Source: Rubellimicrobium sp. (GTDB lineage Bacteria > Pseudomonadota > Alphaproteobacteria > Rhodobacterales > Rhodobacteraceae). Taken from it: 64,000 nt of DNA. The translations under genes were made by a program, and so were the position numbers. Numbering within the stretch: position 1 is the stretch's first letter; each line of letters begins with the position of its first letter. The stretch lies in contig JADYZU010000028.1 of assembly GCA_020852925.1 (NCBI GenBank), forward strand, positions 86,274-150,273, read 5' to 3'. Below the pieces are notes generated by a model. That model had not been told where the DNA came from. It did not search any database and saw only the letters and a program-made list of their open reading frames with translations. This document shows positions 36,670 through 45,140 of this stretch, piece after piece.

Positions 36670-36711
36670 GTCAGTTCTCCCAGTTGCGAAATGCCGGGCC
36701 TTGTTCCGGCC

Positions 36712-37566
36712 CTAGCCCCTTTGTGACGGATGCCAGAATGTCAGCCGTCTTTCGATCCACACGATCAGCCCGTAGGTGACGCTTCCCGCCAGTGCGCCGA
36801 CCAGGATGGCCGACCACACCATGTCGAGTTGCAGCCGCCCGTTCGAGGCCGAGATGCGGAACCCCACGCCCTCGGTCGGAGAGCCGAAGAATTCGGCAAC
36901 GATGGCGCCGATCATCGCCAGCGTCGAGGCGATCTTGAGCCCGTTGAAGAAGAAGGGCAGCGCCGCCGGCAGGCGCAGCCTGAGCAGCGTCTGCCAGTAA
37001 CCCGCCGCCCAGGTGCGCATCTGGTCGCGCTGCATCTGCGTGGTGTCCTTGAGGCCGGCGACGATGTTCACCAGCATCGGGAAGAACACCATGACGACGA
37101 CCACCGCCGCCTTGGATTCCCAGCCGAATCCATACCACATGACAAAGATCGGCGCCGTGCCGACGATGGGCAGCGCCGCCATGAAGCTGGCCACCGGCAG
37201 CAGGCCGCGGCCCAGGCCGGGAAAGCGGTCCACGAGGATCGCGGTGACAAGGGCCGCGGCCGTGCCGATCAGCAGACCGCTGAAGGCGCCCTTCACGATG
37301 GTCTGGACAAAATCGGCCCACATCATCGGCAGGTTGCCGAAGAAGGCCGCGGCGATGTCGGTGGGCGCGGGCAGGATCACCCGCGGCACGTCAAGGGTGC
37401 GCACCACCATCTGCCAGACGATCAGGACGCCCGCCCCGAAGATCAGCGGCACCGCCAGACGCACCCACGCCTGGCGGTGCCCGCTCCCTGCCGTCAGTTG
37501 CACATTGAGCGCCCAGAGCGCGAGCCACACCACCAGGACCGGAAGAAGCGCCTGCATCGTGCTCAT
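36712..37566 (-). CDS. ABC transporter permease (NitT/TauT type), second subunit
   Basis: This 284-residue inner-membrane protein has about six to seven helices. The coupling-loop EAA motif is visible in the segment KDTTQMQRDQMRTWAAGYWQTLLRLRLPAALPFFFNGLKIAS (AAG-9-LRLP). It overlaps the upstream permease by 4 bases and precedes the binding protein by 42 bases. It forms the transmembrane channel with its partner for the putative pyrimidine importer. Confidence 0.88.
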   Translation of the reverse strand: MSTMQALLPVLVVWLALWALNVQLTAGSGHRQAWVRLAVPLIFGAGVLIVWQMVVRTLDVPRVILPAPTDIAAAFFGNLPMMWADFVQTIVKGAFSGLLIGTAAALVTAILVDRFPGLGRGLLPVASFMAALPIVGTAPIFVMWYGFGWESKAAVVVVMVFFPMLVNIVAGLKDTTQMQRDQMRTWAAGYWQTLLRLRLPAALPFFFNGLKIASTLAMIGAIVAEFFGSPTEGVGFRISASNGRLQLDMVWSAILVGALAGSVTYGLIVWIERRLTFWHPSQRG

Positions 37567-38513
37567 GCCGGGGCCCCCATGATCCGGCCGAGGCGCCGCT
37601 CGATCCAGCCGATGAGCGCGACCAGAAGCGCCGCGATCACCGCCGCAACCAGAAGCGCGGCCCAGATCTTGGCAGTCTGACCATAGTAACTGGCCGAGAA
37701 GATCTGCGCCCCAAGGCCGCCGCGCTGCACCGGCAGTTCGCCGACGATAGTGCCCACCAGGCTGGCCGCGATCCCGACCTTGAGCGAGGCGAACAGATAG
37801 GGCACCGAGGCGGGCAGGCGCAGGTTCCAGAACTGTTGCGGCCCCGAGGCATTCCAGGTGCGCATCTGGTCAAGCTGCATGGAATCGGGGGCGCGCAGCC
37901 CCTTGACCATGCCGACGACCACCGGAAAGAACGACAGATAGGCGCTGATGATCGCCTTGGGCATGAGTCCCTGCACGCCCATGGAATTGGCGACGACGAT
38001 GATCATGGGCGCAAGCGCCACGATCGGCACCGTCTGGCTGATGACCGCCCAGGGCATCACCGACAGGTCCATGGCCCGGTTGTAGACGATGCCGATGGCC
38101 AGCGCGATGCCAAGGCCCGCGCCGATCAGGAAACCGGCCACCGTGGCGGCAAGCGTGACACCCGTATGATAGACCAGCGACCGGTTGGACCAATGCCCGG
38201 ATTCGACGATGCCGCGGCGCGAGAACAGTTCTTCGGCGATGGTCGATTCGTAGAACTCCGCCGCGATCTGCTGGGGCGAGGGCAGCGCCGGGCGCTCCAC
38301 GCTCCAGCTTCCGCCCAGGGCGCCCAGGTTGTTCAGCACCAGCGACCAGGTGCCCGCCTCCTGCCGCGCGCGCGCGCCTTCGGGGGTGATGACGGCGCCC
38401 GCGCGTTCGGCGGCGGTCAGCGTGTCGCGCACGTTCATCGGCACGCAGGCCAGATACCACAGCGCGACCAGCGCGACGATGACGGCAAGGACGGGTCCGA
38501 GCGCACCCTTCAT
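37563..38513 (-). CDS. ABC transporter permease (NitT/TauT type), first subunit
   Basis: This 316-residue permease starts at the ATG at 38513, not the longer track start, because the small two-TM gene ends at 38510 with a 4-base ATGA overlap. The first helix is VLAVIVALVALWYLACVPM, followed by a periplasmic loop of about 100 residues. EAA-type sequence: MRTWNASGPQQFWNLRLPASVPYLFASLKVG. It pairs with the 284-residue permease. Confidence 0.88.
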   Translation of the reverse strand: MKGALGPVLAVIVALVALWYLACVPMNVRDTLTAAERAGAVITPEGARARQEAGTWSLVLNNLGALGGSWSVERPALPSPQQIAAEFYESTIAEELFSRRGIVESGHWSNRSLVYHTGVTLAATVAGFLIGAGLGIALAIGIVYNRAMDLSVMPWAVISQTVPIVALAPMIIVVANSMGVQGLMPKAIISAYLSFFPVVVGMVKGLRAPDSMQLDQMRTWNASGPQQFWNLRLPASVPYLFASLKVGIAASLVGTIVGELPVQRGGLGAQIFSASYYGQTAKIWAALLVAAVIAALLVALIGWIERRLGRIMGAPA

Positions 38514-38692
38514 CCGCGCCTCCGCCAGGCATGAACCGCCCAGGCCGCGATCCCCGCCAGCATGAGCCAGCCTGCCGCCGCCTCGACTGGCCGCAGCGGC
38601 GCATCGCGCCACAGCAGCGTCCAGAGCAGCAGCGCCGCCGCCACCGCGGCGCCGATGCCGGTTGCCTTGCTGCGACGGTCAATCATCGACAT
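38510..38692 (-). CDS. Small two-helix membrane protein within the ABC operon
   Basis: This 60-residue frame encodes a basic N-terminus (MSMIDRRSKATG), a helix (IGAAVAAALLLWTLLW), a short loop and a second helix (AAGWLMLAGIAAWAVHAW) ending in WRRRG. It overlaps the ATPase end by 14 bases (8 if translation starts at the third codon) and the permease start by 4 bases, so it is tightly coupled on both sides. The coupling and plausible membrane topology argue that it is real. It may be an accessory subunit of the importer; I know of no named family. Confidence 0.65.
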   Translation of the reverse strand: MSMIDRRSKATGIGAAVAAALLLWTLLWRDAPLRPVEAAAGWLMLAGIAAWAVHAWRRRG

Positions 38693-39479
38693 GCCCCGCC
38701 CGCAGCCCCTCGCGCACGCGGTGGGAAATGGCGATGAATTCGGCCGAATCGCGGATGTCGAGCGGCCGCACCCGGGGCAGCGTGCTCTCGATCACGTCGG
38801 TGATGCGGCCGGGGCGCGGTGACATGACCACGATCTTGGTGGACAGATAGACCGCCTCGGGGATCGAATGGGTGACGAAACCGATGGTCTTGCCGGTCCG
38901 GTCCCACAGGCGCAACAGTTCCTCGTTCAGGCGGTCGCGCACGATCTCATCAAGCGCGCCAAAGGGTTCGTCCATGAGCAGGATATCGGCGTCAAAGGCC
39001 AGCGCGCGCGCGATGCTGGCGCGCTGCTGCATGCCGCCCGACAGTTGCCAGGGGAACTTCTTCTCGAACCCGGCAAGTTCCACAAGTTCGAGAACCCGCT
39101 GCATCCGCTCCATCCGCTCGGCCTTGGGGAACCCCATGATCTCGAGCGGCAGGCGGATGTTGCCGCCGATGGTGCGCCAGGGATAGAGGCCGGCCGCCTG
39201 AAAGACATAGCCGTAGGCGCGACTGCGGCGGGCCTGATCCGGGGTCATGCCGTTCACATGCAGGCCGCCCCCCGTGGGTTCCTCAAGCCCGGCGATGCAA
39301 CGCAGGAGCGTGGTCTTGCCACAGCCCGAAGGGCCGATGAAGCTGACGAATTCGCCCTTGCCGATCGCCAGGTTCACATCGCGCAGCGCCTGCACCGGAC
39401 CGTCGCCGGTCTGGAACACCAGGTTGAGGTTCTCGGCGGTGATGACGGGTTCGGACAACCGGGGGGCCATGTCACGCAT
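38679..39479 (-). CDS. ABC transporter ATP-binding protein (NitT/TauT type)
   Basis: This 266-residue ATPase energises the putative pyrimidine importer. Walker A is GPSGCGKTT (near 50), the Q-loop is in GYVFQAAGLYPWRT, the signature is LSGGMQQRASIARAL, Walker B is ILLMDEPFGALDE, and the switch His is in FVTHSIPEA. It lies 72 bases after hydA on the same strand. The start may be ATG1 or ATG4 (39479 or 39470). Confidence 0.92.
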   Translation of the reverse strand: MRDMAPRLSEPVITAENLNLVFQTGDGPVQALRDVNLAIGKGEFVSFIGPSGCGKTTLLRCIAGLEEPTGGGLHVNGMTPDQARRSRAYGYVFQAAGLYPWRTIGGNIRLPLEIMGFPKAERMERMQRVLELVELAGFEKKFPWQLSGGMQQRASIARALAFDADILLMDEPFGALDEIVRDRLNEELLRLWDRTGKTIGFVTHSIPEAVYLSTKIVVMSPRPGRITDVIESTLPRVRPLDIRDSAEFIAISHRVREGLRAGHVDD

Positions 39480-39551
39480 CGTCGTGTCCGCGGTGGGTCA
39501 TCGGCATGGCACGATCCCTGTGCCGGGAAAGGTTCTGATCCGGAGCACCGC

Positions 39552-41003
39552 CTATACCCCGCTGGCCGGAATACCGCTGCGCGCGACCGGGCGGGGGTTG
39601 GTCAGTTCCTTCCAGGCCGAGAGCGCCCGGTTCACCGGGGTGTTGGCCTCGCGCCGGACGAATTCGCCGTGGCCCTCGCCGCCGGTGACGCGCCCGTCCT
39701 CGAACACCACCTTGCCGCGCGACAGAGTAAAGCGCGGCAGGCCCGTCACCTCCTGTCCCTCGAACACGTTGTAGTCGATGACCGACTGCTGCGTGCTGGC
39801 CGAGATCACCTTGGACTTCTTCGGATCCCAGACCACGATATCGGCATCCGCGCCGACGATGATCGCGCCCTTCCTTGGATAGCAGTTCAGGATCTTGGCG
39901 ATGTTGGTCGAGGTGACGGCCACGAATTCGTTCGGGGTGAGCCGTCCGGTATTCACCCCATGTGTCCAGAGCATCGGCATCCGGTCCTCAAGCCCGCCGG
40001 TCCCGTTCGGGATCTTGCGGAAGTCGCCGATGCCGGTGCGCTTCTGCGCGGTGGTGAAGGCGCAATGGTCGGTCGCCACGCAGGACAGCGACCCGGACTG
40101 AAGCCCGGCCCACAGGCTGTCCTGATGGCGCTTGTTGCGGAACGGGGGCGACATGACGCGCCGGGCGGCGTGATCCCAGTCGGGGTTGAAATACTCGCTC
40201 TCGTCCAGGGTCAGATGCTGGATCAGCGGCTCTCCCCACACGCGCTTGCCGGCGGCGCGGGCGCGGCGGATGGCCTCGTGGCTGTCCTCGCAGGAGGTGT
40301 GCACCACATAAAGCGGCACCCCCGCCATGTCGGCGATCATGATGGCGCGGTTCGTCGCCTCGCCCTCGACCTGGGCGGGGCGGGAATAGGCATGGGCCTC
40401 GGGGCCGGTGTTGCCCTCGCGCATGAGGCGGGCCGAAAGCTCGGCCACCACATCGCCGTTCTCGGCATGGACAAGGGCGATGCCCCCCAGTTCGGCCAGC
40501 CGCTGGAACGAGGCGTAAAGCTCATCGTCATTGACCATGAGCGCGCCCTTGTAGGCCATGAAATGCTTGAAGGTGGTGATCCCCTCGGCGATCACCTTCG
40601 GCATTTCCTCAAAGACCTGCTCGCCCCACCATGTCACCGCCATGTGAAAGGAATAGTCGCAATGGGCGCGGGCGGTCTTGTTGTGCCAGATCTTCAGCGC
40701 ATCCAGAAGCGACTGTCCCGGGTCGGGCAGGGCGAAGTCCACCACCATCGTGGTGCCGCCGGCAATGGCCGCGCTGGTGCCCGAGCCGAAGTCGTCGGCC
40801 GAATAGGTGCCCATGAACGGCATCTCGAGATGGGTGTGCGGGTCGATCCCGCCCGGCATGACATAGCAGCCGGCTGCGTCCAGAATGGTGTCGCCCTTCA
40901 GATCCCGGCCGATTTCCACGATCCGCCCGCCCTCGATCCGGACATCGGCGGCATGGGTGAGGTCATGGGTGACAACGGTGCCGCCCTTGATGACTGTGCT
41001 CAT
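39552..41003 (-). CDS. hydA: Dihydropyrimidinase / D-hydantoinase
   Basis: This binuclear-metal amidohydrolase opens 5,6-dihydrouracil, dihydrothymine or hydantoins to N-carbamoyl amino acids, the second step of reductive pyrimidine catabolism. The ATG at 41003 gives 483 residues. Metal ligands: His56 and His58 in DPHTHLEMP, carboxylated Lys152 in FMAYKGALM, His179 in VHAENGD, the His of YVVHTSCED and the Asp in CVATDHCAF. It sits between the N-carbamoyl amidase and the transporter in an operon facing a RutR-like repressor. Confidence 0.94.
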   Translation of the reverse strand: MSTVIKGGTVVTHDLTHAADVRIEGGRIVEIGRDLKGDTILDAAGCYVMPGGIDPHTHLEMPFMGTYSADDFGSGTSAAIAGGTTMVVDFALPDPGQSLLDALKIWHNKTARAHCDYSFHMAVTWWGEQVFEEMPKVIAEGITTFKHFMAYKGALMVNDDELYASFQRLAELGGIALVHAENGDVVAELSARLMREGNTGPEAHAYSRPAQVEGEATNRAIMIADMAGVPLYVVHTSCEDSHEAIRRARAAGKRVWGEPLIQHLTLDESEYFNPDWDHAARRVMSPPFRNKRHQDSLWAGLQSGSLSCVATDHCAFTTAQKRTGIGDFRKIPNGTGGLEDRMPMLWTHGVNTGRLTPNEFVAVTSTNIAKILNCYPRKGAIIVGADADIVVWDPKKSKVISASTQQSVIDYNVFEGQEVTGLPRFTLSRGKVVFEDGRVTGGEGHGEFVRREANTPVNRALSAWKELTNPRPVARSGIPASGV

Positions 41004-41097
41004 CTTTCTTCCCCTGTCGGTCCGGCCGTTCCGGCCGGTTTTCATTGTGCCGGGTTGACGGCGGCGGGGGCCGTTCGTGGCCCCCTGCCCCTGTTTC

Positions 41098-41394
41098 TCA
41101 GGCCCCCGCCCCCTGCGGGGCCGGGCAGATCTGGTTGCCGTTGTGGTCGCGCACCGGAAATCCGCTGGGCGGATCGGTCTGTTCGACCGAAAAGACGTAG
41201 CAGCCGTTCACGTCGATCATGACCAGCGATCCGGGCACCCCCGGCGGCAGATAGGGCGCGACCTCGGGCGGGACCGGCTGCGGGCCTTCGGGCGCCGGAG
41301 CGGCTGCGGGTCCGCCAAGTTCGGGCGGCAGGACGAAATCCTCGGCGCAGGCGGCAAGGAAAGGCAGAAGGACAAGAGGCAACAGGCGCTTCAC
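41098..41394 (-). CDS. Small lipoprotein of unknown function
   Basis: A GTG start at 41394 gives 98 residues with a lipoprotein signal (MKRLLPLVLLPFLAACAED; lipobox LAAC, Cys16). A proline-rich linker follows and then a short domain with VMIDVNGCYVFSVEQTDPPSGFPVRD. The track start at 41595 lies inside the amidase gene. It is in the pyrimidine operon between hyuC and hydA, with 94-base gaps on both sides, so it may be only a passenger. Confidence 0.7.
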   Translation of the reverse strand: MKRLLPLVLLPFLAACAEDFVLPPELGGPAAAPAPEGPQPVPPEVAPYLPPGVPGSLVMIDVNGCYVFSVEQTDPPSGFPVRDHNGNQICPAPQGAGA

Positions 41395-41488
41395 GGGCAC
41401 ACTCCGATGGCAGGGACTCTCGACGAGCCTAGCGCGCCACAGGGGCGAACGGAAACAGCGAAATCGCCTGTGCCGCCCTGCGCCGCGG

Positions 41489-42739
41489 TCACGCCACCAC
41501 CTCGGCAGTTTCCAGAACGGCATGGAACAGCACATCCGCCCCCGCCTTGGCCCACTCAAGGGTGATGTCCTCGGCCTCGTTGTGCGAAAGGCCATCGACG
41601 CAGGGGCACATCACCATGACCGTGGGCGCCACCCGGTTGATCCAGCAGGCGTCATGTCCCGCGCCCGAGACGATGTCCATGTGGCTGTAGCCCAGCCTCT
41701 CGGCCGCGCCGCGCACGCGGCGGACCAGATCGGGGTGGAAGGTGACGGGATCGAAATGGCCCACCGCCTCGATGCTGCACCCAAGGCCCAGTTCGCGCGC
41801 CACGGCATGGGCGGCGCGTTCGACCTCGGCGCGCATGGTGTCGAGCTTCGCCTGATCGGGGCTGCGGATGTCGACGGTAAAGACCGTCTTTCCGGGGATC
41901 ACGTTGCGGCTGTTGGGAAAGTGGAACAACTGCCCGACCGCACCCACGGCGGCGGGCTGATGCGCCATGGCGATCTGATGCACCCGTTCGGTGATCCGCG
42001 CCGCGCCCAGCCCCGCATTCACCCGCATGTGCATGGGCGTGGAGCCGGTATGCGCATCCTTGCCCGTCAGCGTGATTTCCAGCCACCAGAGCCCCTGCCC
42101 GTGCGTGACCACGCCGATGTCGCGGCCCTCGGCCTCGAGGATCGGGCCCTGTTCGATATGCAGTTCGAACATGGCGTGGATCGGACGCTTGCCCACCTCC
42201 TCCTCGCCGACCCAGCCGATGCGCCGCAGTTCGTCGCCGAAACTCTTGCCCTCGGAATCCTTGCGGCCATAGGCATAGTCGATGCTGTGCAGCCCCGCGA
42301 ACACGCCCGAAGCCAGCATCGCCGGGGCAAAGCGCGCGCCTTCCTCGTTCGTCCAGTTCACCAGCACGATGGGCCGGCGGGTGCGGATGTTCATGTCGTT
42401 GAGCGTGCGGATCACCTCGAGCCCGCCGAGAACGCCCAGCACCCCGTCGAACTTGCCCCCGGTGGGCTGGGTATCGAGGTGGCTGCCGATATAGACCGGA
42501 TCAAGCCCGGGCTCGGCCCCCTCGCGGCGGGCGAACATGTTGCCCATGCGGTCCACCCCCATGGTCAGGCCCGCCGCCTCGCACCAGGCCTTGAACCGGT
42601 GCCGCCCCTCGTTGTCCGCATCCGTCAGGGTCTGGCGATTGCAGCCACCGGCCACGCCGGGGCCGATCAGGGCCATCTCCATCAGGCTGTCCCACAGCCG
42701 CTGGCCGTCGATCCGCAGATTTGCCCCCGGCACGCCCAT
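41489..42739 (-). CDS. hyuC: N-carbamoyl amidase (beta-ureidopropionase / HyuC-like, M20 family)
   Basis: This 416-residue zinc-dependent hydrolase removes the carbamoyl group from N-carbamoyl-beta-alanine or related amino acids, the third step of reductive pyrimidine catabolism. GSHLDTQPTGGKFDGVLGVLGG holds the first metal ligands, NEEGARF the catalytic glutamate region, HIEQGPILE and SGAGHDACW the remaining ligands. The TQPTGGKFDG form is what I associate with beta-alanine synthases more than allantoate amidohydrolase (AllC), but AllC activity cannot be excluded. It is first in the operon, behind the promoter carrying a RutR-type operator. Confidence 0.85.
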   Translation of the reverse strand: MGVPGANLRIDGQRLWDSLMEMALIGPGVAGGCNRQTLTDADNEGRHRFKAWCEAAGLTMGVDRMGNMFARREGAEPGLDPVYIGSHLDTQPTGGKFDGVLGVLGGLEVIRTLNDMNIRTRRPIVLVNWTNEEGARFAPAMLASGVFAGLHSIDYAYGRKDSEGKSFGDELRRIGWVGEEEVGKRPIHAMFELHIEQGPILEAEGRDIGVVTHGQGLWWLEITLTGKDAHTGSTPMHMRVNAGLGAARITERVHQIAMAHQPAAVGAVGQLFHFPNSRNVIPGKTVFTVDIRSPDQAKLDTMRAEVERAAHAVARELGLGCSIEAVGHFDPVTFHPDLVRRVRGAAERLGYSHMDIVSGAGHDACWINRVAPTVMVMCPCVDGLSHNEAEDITLEWAKAGADVLFHAVLETAEVVA

Positions 42740-42843
42740 CCTGTCCCTCCGCTGTCCGGCGTCCCCGCCTGTCGCCGCATCGGCCCTGCCCCCGGGGGGC
42801 GCACGGGCACTCTCCCACGGCCGGATTTCCGGCCGAACCCGTT

Positions 42844-42859
42844 TTGACCAATCGGTAAA
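42844..42859. promoter_or_regulatory. Candidate RutR operator
   Basis: TTGACCAATCGGTAAA matches the RutR consensus TTGACCANNTGGTCAA at 12 of 14 defined positions, with a perfect left half. It lies in the hyuC-rutR intergenic region immediately downstream of the predicted hyuC -10 element and 130 bases upstream of rutR. Confidence 0.65.
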
Positions 42860-42863
42860 ACGC

Positions 42864-42891
42864 AGGCTAGCAGAGGCCTATTGCCAGTCAA
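42864..42891 (-). promoter_or_regulatory. Candidate sigma70 promoter of the pyrimidine operon
   Basis: On the minus strand TTGACT, a 16-base spacer and TAGCCT precede the operator by a few bases. The -35 is strong and the -10 is weak. A repressor on the operator would cover the transcription start. Confidence 0.5.
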
Positions 42892-42989
42892 GCACGGCCT
42901 GCACCGGGCCCGATACGCCGGGCCTGCCGACATTGCCACTGGACGCAGGCCCACCGCGCGGTGATCCTGCACCGACAGGAGAAGGACCG

Positions 42990-43601
42990 ATGGACGACTC
43001 GCCGCCCCGCACCCGCATCCAGGCCCGCAACCGCGAAAGCATCCTTGACGCCGCGCTCGAGGTATTCTCGCAGCACGGCTTCCGCGGCGCCACCCTGGAC
43101 CAGATCGCCGAGGGCGCGGGGCTGTCGAAGCCGAACCTGCTTTATTATTTTCCGTCCAAGGACGCGATCCACGAGGCGCTGCTGTCGCAACTGCTCGATG
43201 CCTGGCTTGATCCGCTGCGCGAACTCGACGAGGCGGGCGAACCCGTTGACGAAGTGCTGACCTATGTGCGCCGCAAGCTGGCCATGTCGCGCGATTTCCC
43301 GCGTGAAAGCCGCCTGTTCGCCGGGGAAATCCTGCGCGGCGCCCCCCGTCTGCGCACCGCGATCGAGGGCGAGTTGCGCGATCTGGTGGCGGAAAAGGCC
43401 GTGGTCCTGACCCGCTGGATGGACGAAGGGCGAATCGCCCGGCTGCATCCGGTGCACCTGATCTTCTCGATCTGGGCCCTCACGCAGCACTATGCCGATT
43501 TCGAGGCGCAGGTTTCCGGCGTTCTGGGTCAGGGAAGCGACCCCTACGACGATGCCGCCGACTATCTGCGCACGCTCTTTACCCGGCTGCTGGCCCCCTG
43601 A
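42990..43601 (+). CDS. rutR: TetR-family regulator, RutR-like
   Basis: This 203-residue repressor has an N-terminal HTH (ATLDQIAEGAGLSKPNLLYYFPSKDAIHEALL, about 35-65) and a RutR-type C-terminal domain with SRLFAGEILRGAPRLRTAI and HLIFSIWALTQHYADFEAQV. RutR senses uracil/thymine and controls pyrimidine degradation in E. coli. Divergent placement from the pyrimidine operon and a near-consensus operator support this assignment. The ATG at 42990 has AGGAGAAGG upstream; the track's longer start extends into the regulatory region. Confidence 0.88.
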   Translation: MDDSPPRTRIQARNRESILDAALEVFSQHGFRGATLDQIAEGAGLSKPNLLYYFPSKDAIHEALLSQLLDAWLDPLRELDEAGEPVDEVLTYVRRKLAMSRDFPRESRLFAGEILRGAPRLRTAIEGELRDLVAEKAVVLTRWMDEGRIARLHPVHLIFSIWALTQHYADFEAQVSGVLGQGSDPYDDAADYLRTLFTRLLAP

Positions 43602-43640
43602 GCGCAACGCAAGGGGCCCGCCGTTTCCGACAGGCCCCGC

Positions 43641-43656
43641 CCGGACATCCGTCCGG
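43641..43656. terminator. Hairpin between convergent rutR and a small ORF
   Basis: CCGGAC-ATCC-GTCCGG forms a 6-bp perfect stem 39 bases after the rutR stop and 19 bases beyond the end of the small minus-strand frame. It is short and lacks a T run. Confidence 0.4.
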
Positions 43657-43675
43657 CGTTCAGCGTGCGTGGTCC

Positions 43676-43807
43676 CTAGTCAACCAGTGCGGTCTTGCGC
43701 ACATCGGGCTGATGGGGAATGCGAATTGCGGCCGCCGATGCGATGGCGGCCCCCACCACGCCCAGTGCGCGCCCGAGCTGTGTCAGGCTGCGTGTCAGGG
43801 CGATCAT
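43676..43807 (-). CDS. Small 43-residue hydrophobic protein
   Basis: The frame starts MIALTRSLTQLGRALG, continues with an Ala/Val-rich segment (VVGAAIASAAAIRIP) and ends RKTALVD. It is below the ORF-track cutoff. AAGAG about 8 bases upstream is a weak ribosome-binding site. Short Ala-rich proteins of this type occur in Rhodobacterales near regulators, but I cannot name a family. It is divergent from the LacI gene and shares its operator region. Confidence 0.4.
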   Translation of the reverse strand: MIALTRSLTQLGRALGVVGAAIASAAAIRIPHQPDVRKTALVD

Positions 43808-43938
43808 GATAAGACTCTTGCTGTTCGGGCCGTTGGTGGCCTGCCTTCAAAGGCATCCTGCACATGGGCCCTTCGCCCGCATCGGGCAAGCCCGGCCGCC
43901 GCATGGCAGCCATGCGCGGCCTTCATGCCCGGCAACAT

Positions 43939-43952
43939 CCGAAACGTTACGG
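43939..43952. promoter_or_regulatory. LacI-type operator O1
   Basis: CCGAAACGTTACGG is an almost perfect 14-bp palindrome (13 of 14) upstream of the LacI gene. It matches the sites at 43971 and 45141. Confidence 0.7.
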
Positions 43953-43970
43953 GCGCGCATCGCCGCTTGT

Positions 43971-43984
43971 CCGAAGCGTTTCGG
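43971..43984. promoter_or_regulatory. LacI-type operator O2
   Basis: CCGAAGCGTTTCGG lies exactly 32 bp centre-to-centre from O1, about three helical turns, and 58 bases before the LacI ATG. This suggests autoregulation. It overlaps a possible -35 (TTGTCC, 43967-43972). Confidence 0.7.
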
Positions 43985-44041
43985 AATGCAAGATGACCGG
44001 GAAAGCGGCCGCGCACGGCCCGACTGCCGAGGGGAAGGACC

Positions 44042-45067
44042 ATGATCACGCTGCGCGATCTGTCGCGCCATCTGGGCCTGTCGGTCACGCAGGTCAGCCG
44101 CGCACTGAACGGCCACAGCGACGTCAGCGAGGAAACCCGCGCGCGCGTGCTTCAGGCCGCCAAAGATCTGAAATATCATCCGAATCTTTCGGCGCGCAAG
44201 CTTGTCACCGGAAGGTCGGGCATGGTCGGCCTGGTCCTGCCGGGCAAGCCGGTCAGCCCCGGAGACAGTTTCTTCGTGCAGATGGTCGCCGGTCTTTCGG
44301 CCTATTTCTCGCGCCGCGAACGGCAGTTCGTCCTGCATATCGCCGATGGAAGCGGCGACATCGTCGATGCCTACCGACGCCTGATCGACGGCGGCGGCCT
44401 TGACGGTTTCATCCTGCTGTCGCCGATGGTGGACGATTCGCGCGTGGCCTATCTGCGCCAGCGCAAGGTGCCCTTCGTCATCCACGGCCGCACCGTGCCC
44501 GCGCCGGACTATCCGTTCTTCGACATCGACAACGAGACCGTGGGTCACACCCTGACCCGGCTTCTGATCGAGCGCGGGCATCGCCGGATCGCCTTTCTCA
44601 ACGGGCCGCGGCGGCACACCTTTGTCGAATGGCGGCGCGACGGCTATCTGCGCGCGCTGGCCGAATCGGGGATCGCCGCCGATCCCGACCTGCATCTGGC
44701 GGATGAGATGACCGAAGGTTTCGGCATGATCGGGGGGCTGCGACTCATGACTTCGGGAGCGCCGCCTACGGCGGTCATTTGTGGCAATACATTGATATTG
44801 AAGGGTCTGATCCAGACCCTTGGCGCGCTTGGCCTTGAGGTGCCGCGCGATGTCTCGGTCGTGGCACATGACGATGCGCTGCCGGGGCTGCGGGCGGCGG
44901 GCTTTGACCCGGCGGTGACGGTGACGCGCTCTCCACTTGAAATGTCATGGCAACCGCTGGCGGAAATCCTGCTTGGGCACATGGACGGCCAGCCGGTGGA
45001 CGGGCTTCAGATCTGGGGCCCGGTCGAGGTGATCGAGAGGGGGTCGATCGCCGAAATCATGGGTTGA
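44042..45067 (+). CDS. LacI-family sugar-responsive regulator
   Basis: This 341-residue regulator has the LacI HTH (ITLRDLSRHLGLSVTQVSRALNGHSDVSEETRARVLQAA) with hinge helix NLSARKLVTG, and a periplasmic-binding-like ligand domain (about 60-335). It precedes a sugar ABC operon, and palindromes of identical type lie in front of both, so it probably represses its own gene and the importer until the sugar binds. The inducer is unknown; alpha-glucoside or amino-sugar systems are candidates. Confidence 0.9.
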   Translation: MITLRDLSRHLGLSVTQVSRALNGHSDVSEETRARVLQAAKDLKYHPNLSARKLVTGRSGMVGLVLPGKPVSPGDSFFVQMVAGLSAYFSRRERQFVLHIADGSGDIVDAYRRLIDGGGLDGFILLSPMVDDSRVAYLRQRKVPFVIHGRTVPAPDYPFFDIDNETVGHTLTRLLIERGHRRIAFLNGPRRHTFVEWRRDGYLRALAESGIAADPDLHLADEMTEGFGMIGGLRLMTSGAPPTAVICGNTLILKGLIQTLGALGLEVPRDVSVVAHDDALPGLRAAGFDPAVTVTRSPLEMSWQPLAEILLGHMDGQPVDGLQIWGPVEVIERGSIAEIMG

Positions 45068-45109
45068 CCGTATCCGCGCATGCGCCACCATGGCGGGACA
45101 AAGACTCAG

Positions 45110-45139
45110 TTGACGGATGGGGACTGGTAGCGCTATCAT
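45110..45139 (+). promoter_or_regulatory. Sigma70 promoter of the sugar ABC operon
   Basis: TTGACG (45110-45115), an 18-base spacer and TATCAT (45134-45139) form a strong promoter. It lies directly before the operator at 45141 and about 80 bases before the binding-protein start. Confidence 0.7.
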
Positions 45140-45140
45140 T

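Noticed and set aside
38868-41222. 784-residue plus-strand ORF across hydA and the ABC ATPase
   Set aside because: It is a shadow of clearly functional minus-strand genes with intact catalytic motifs.
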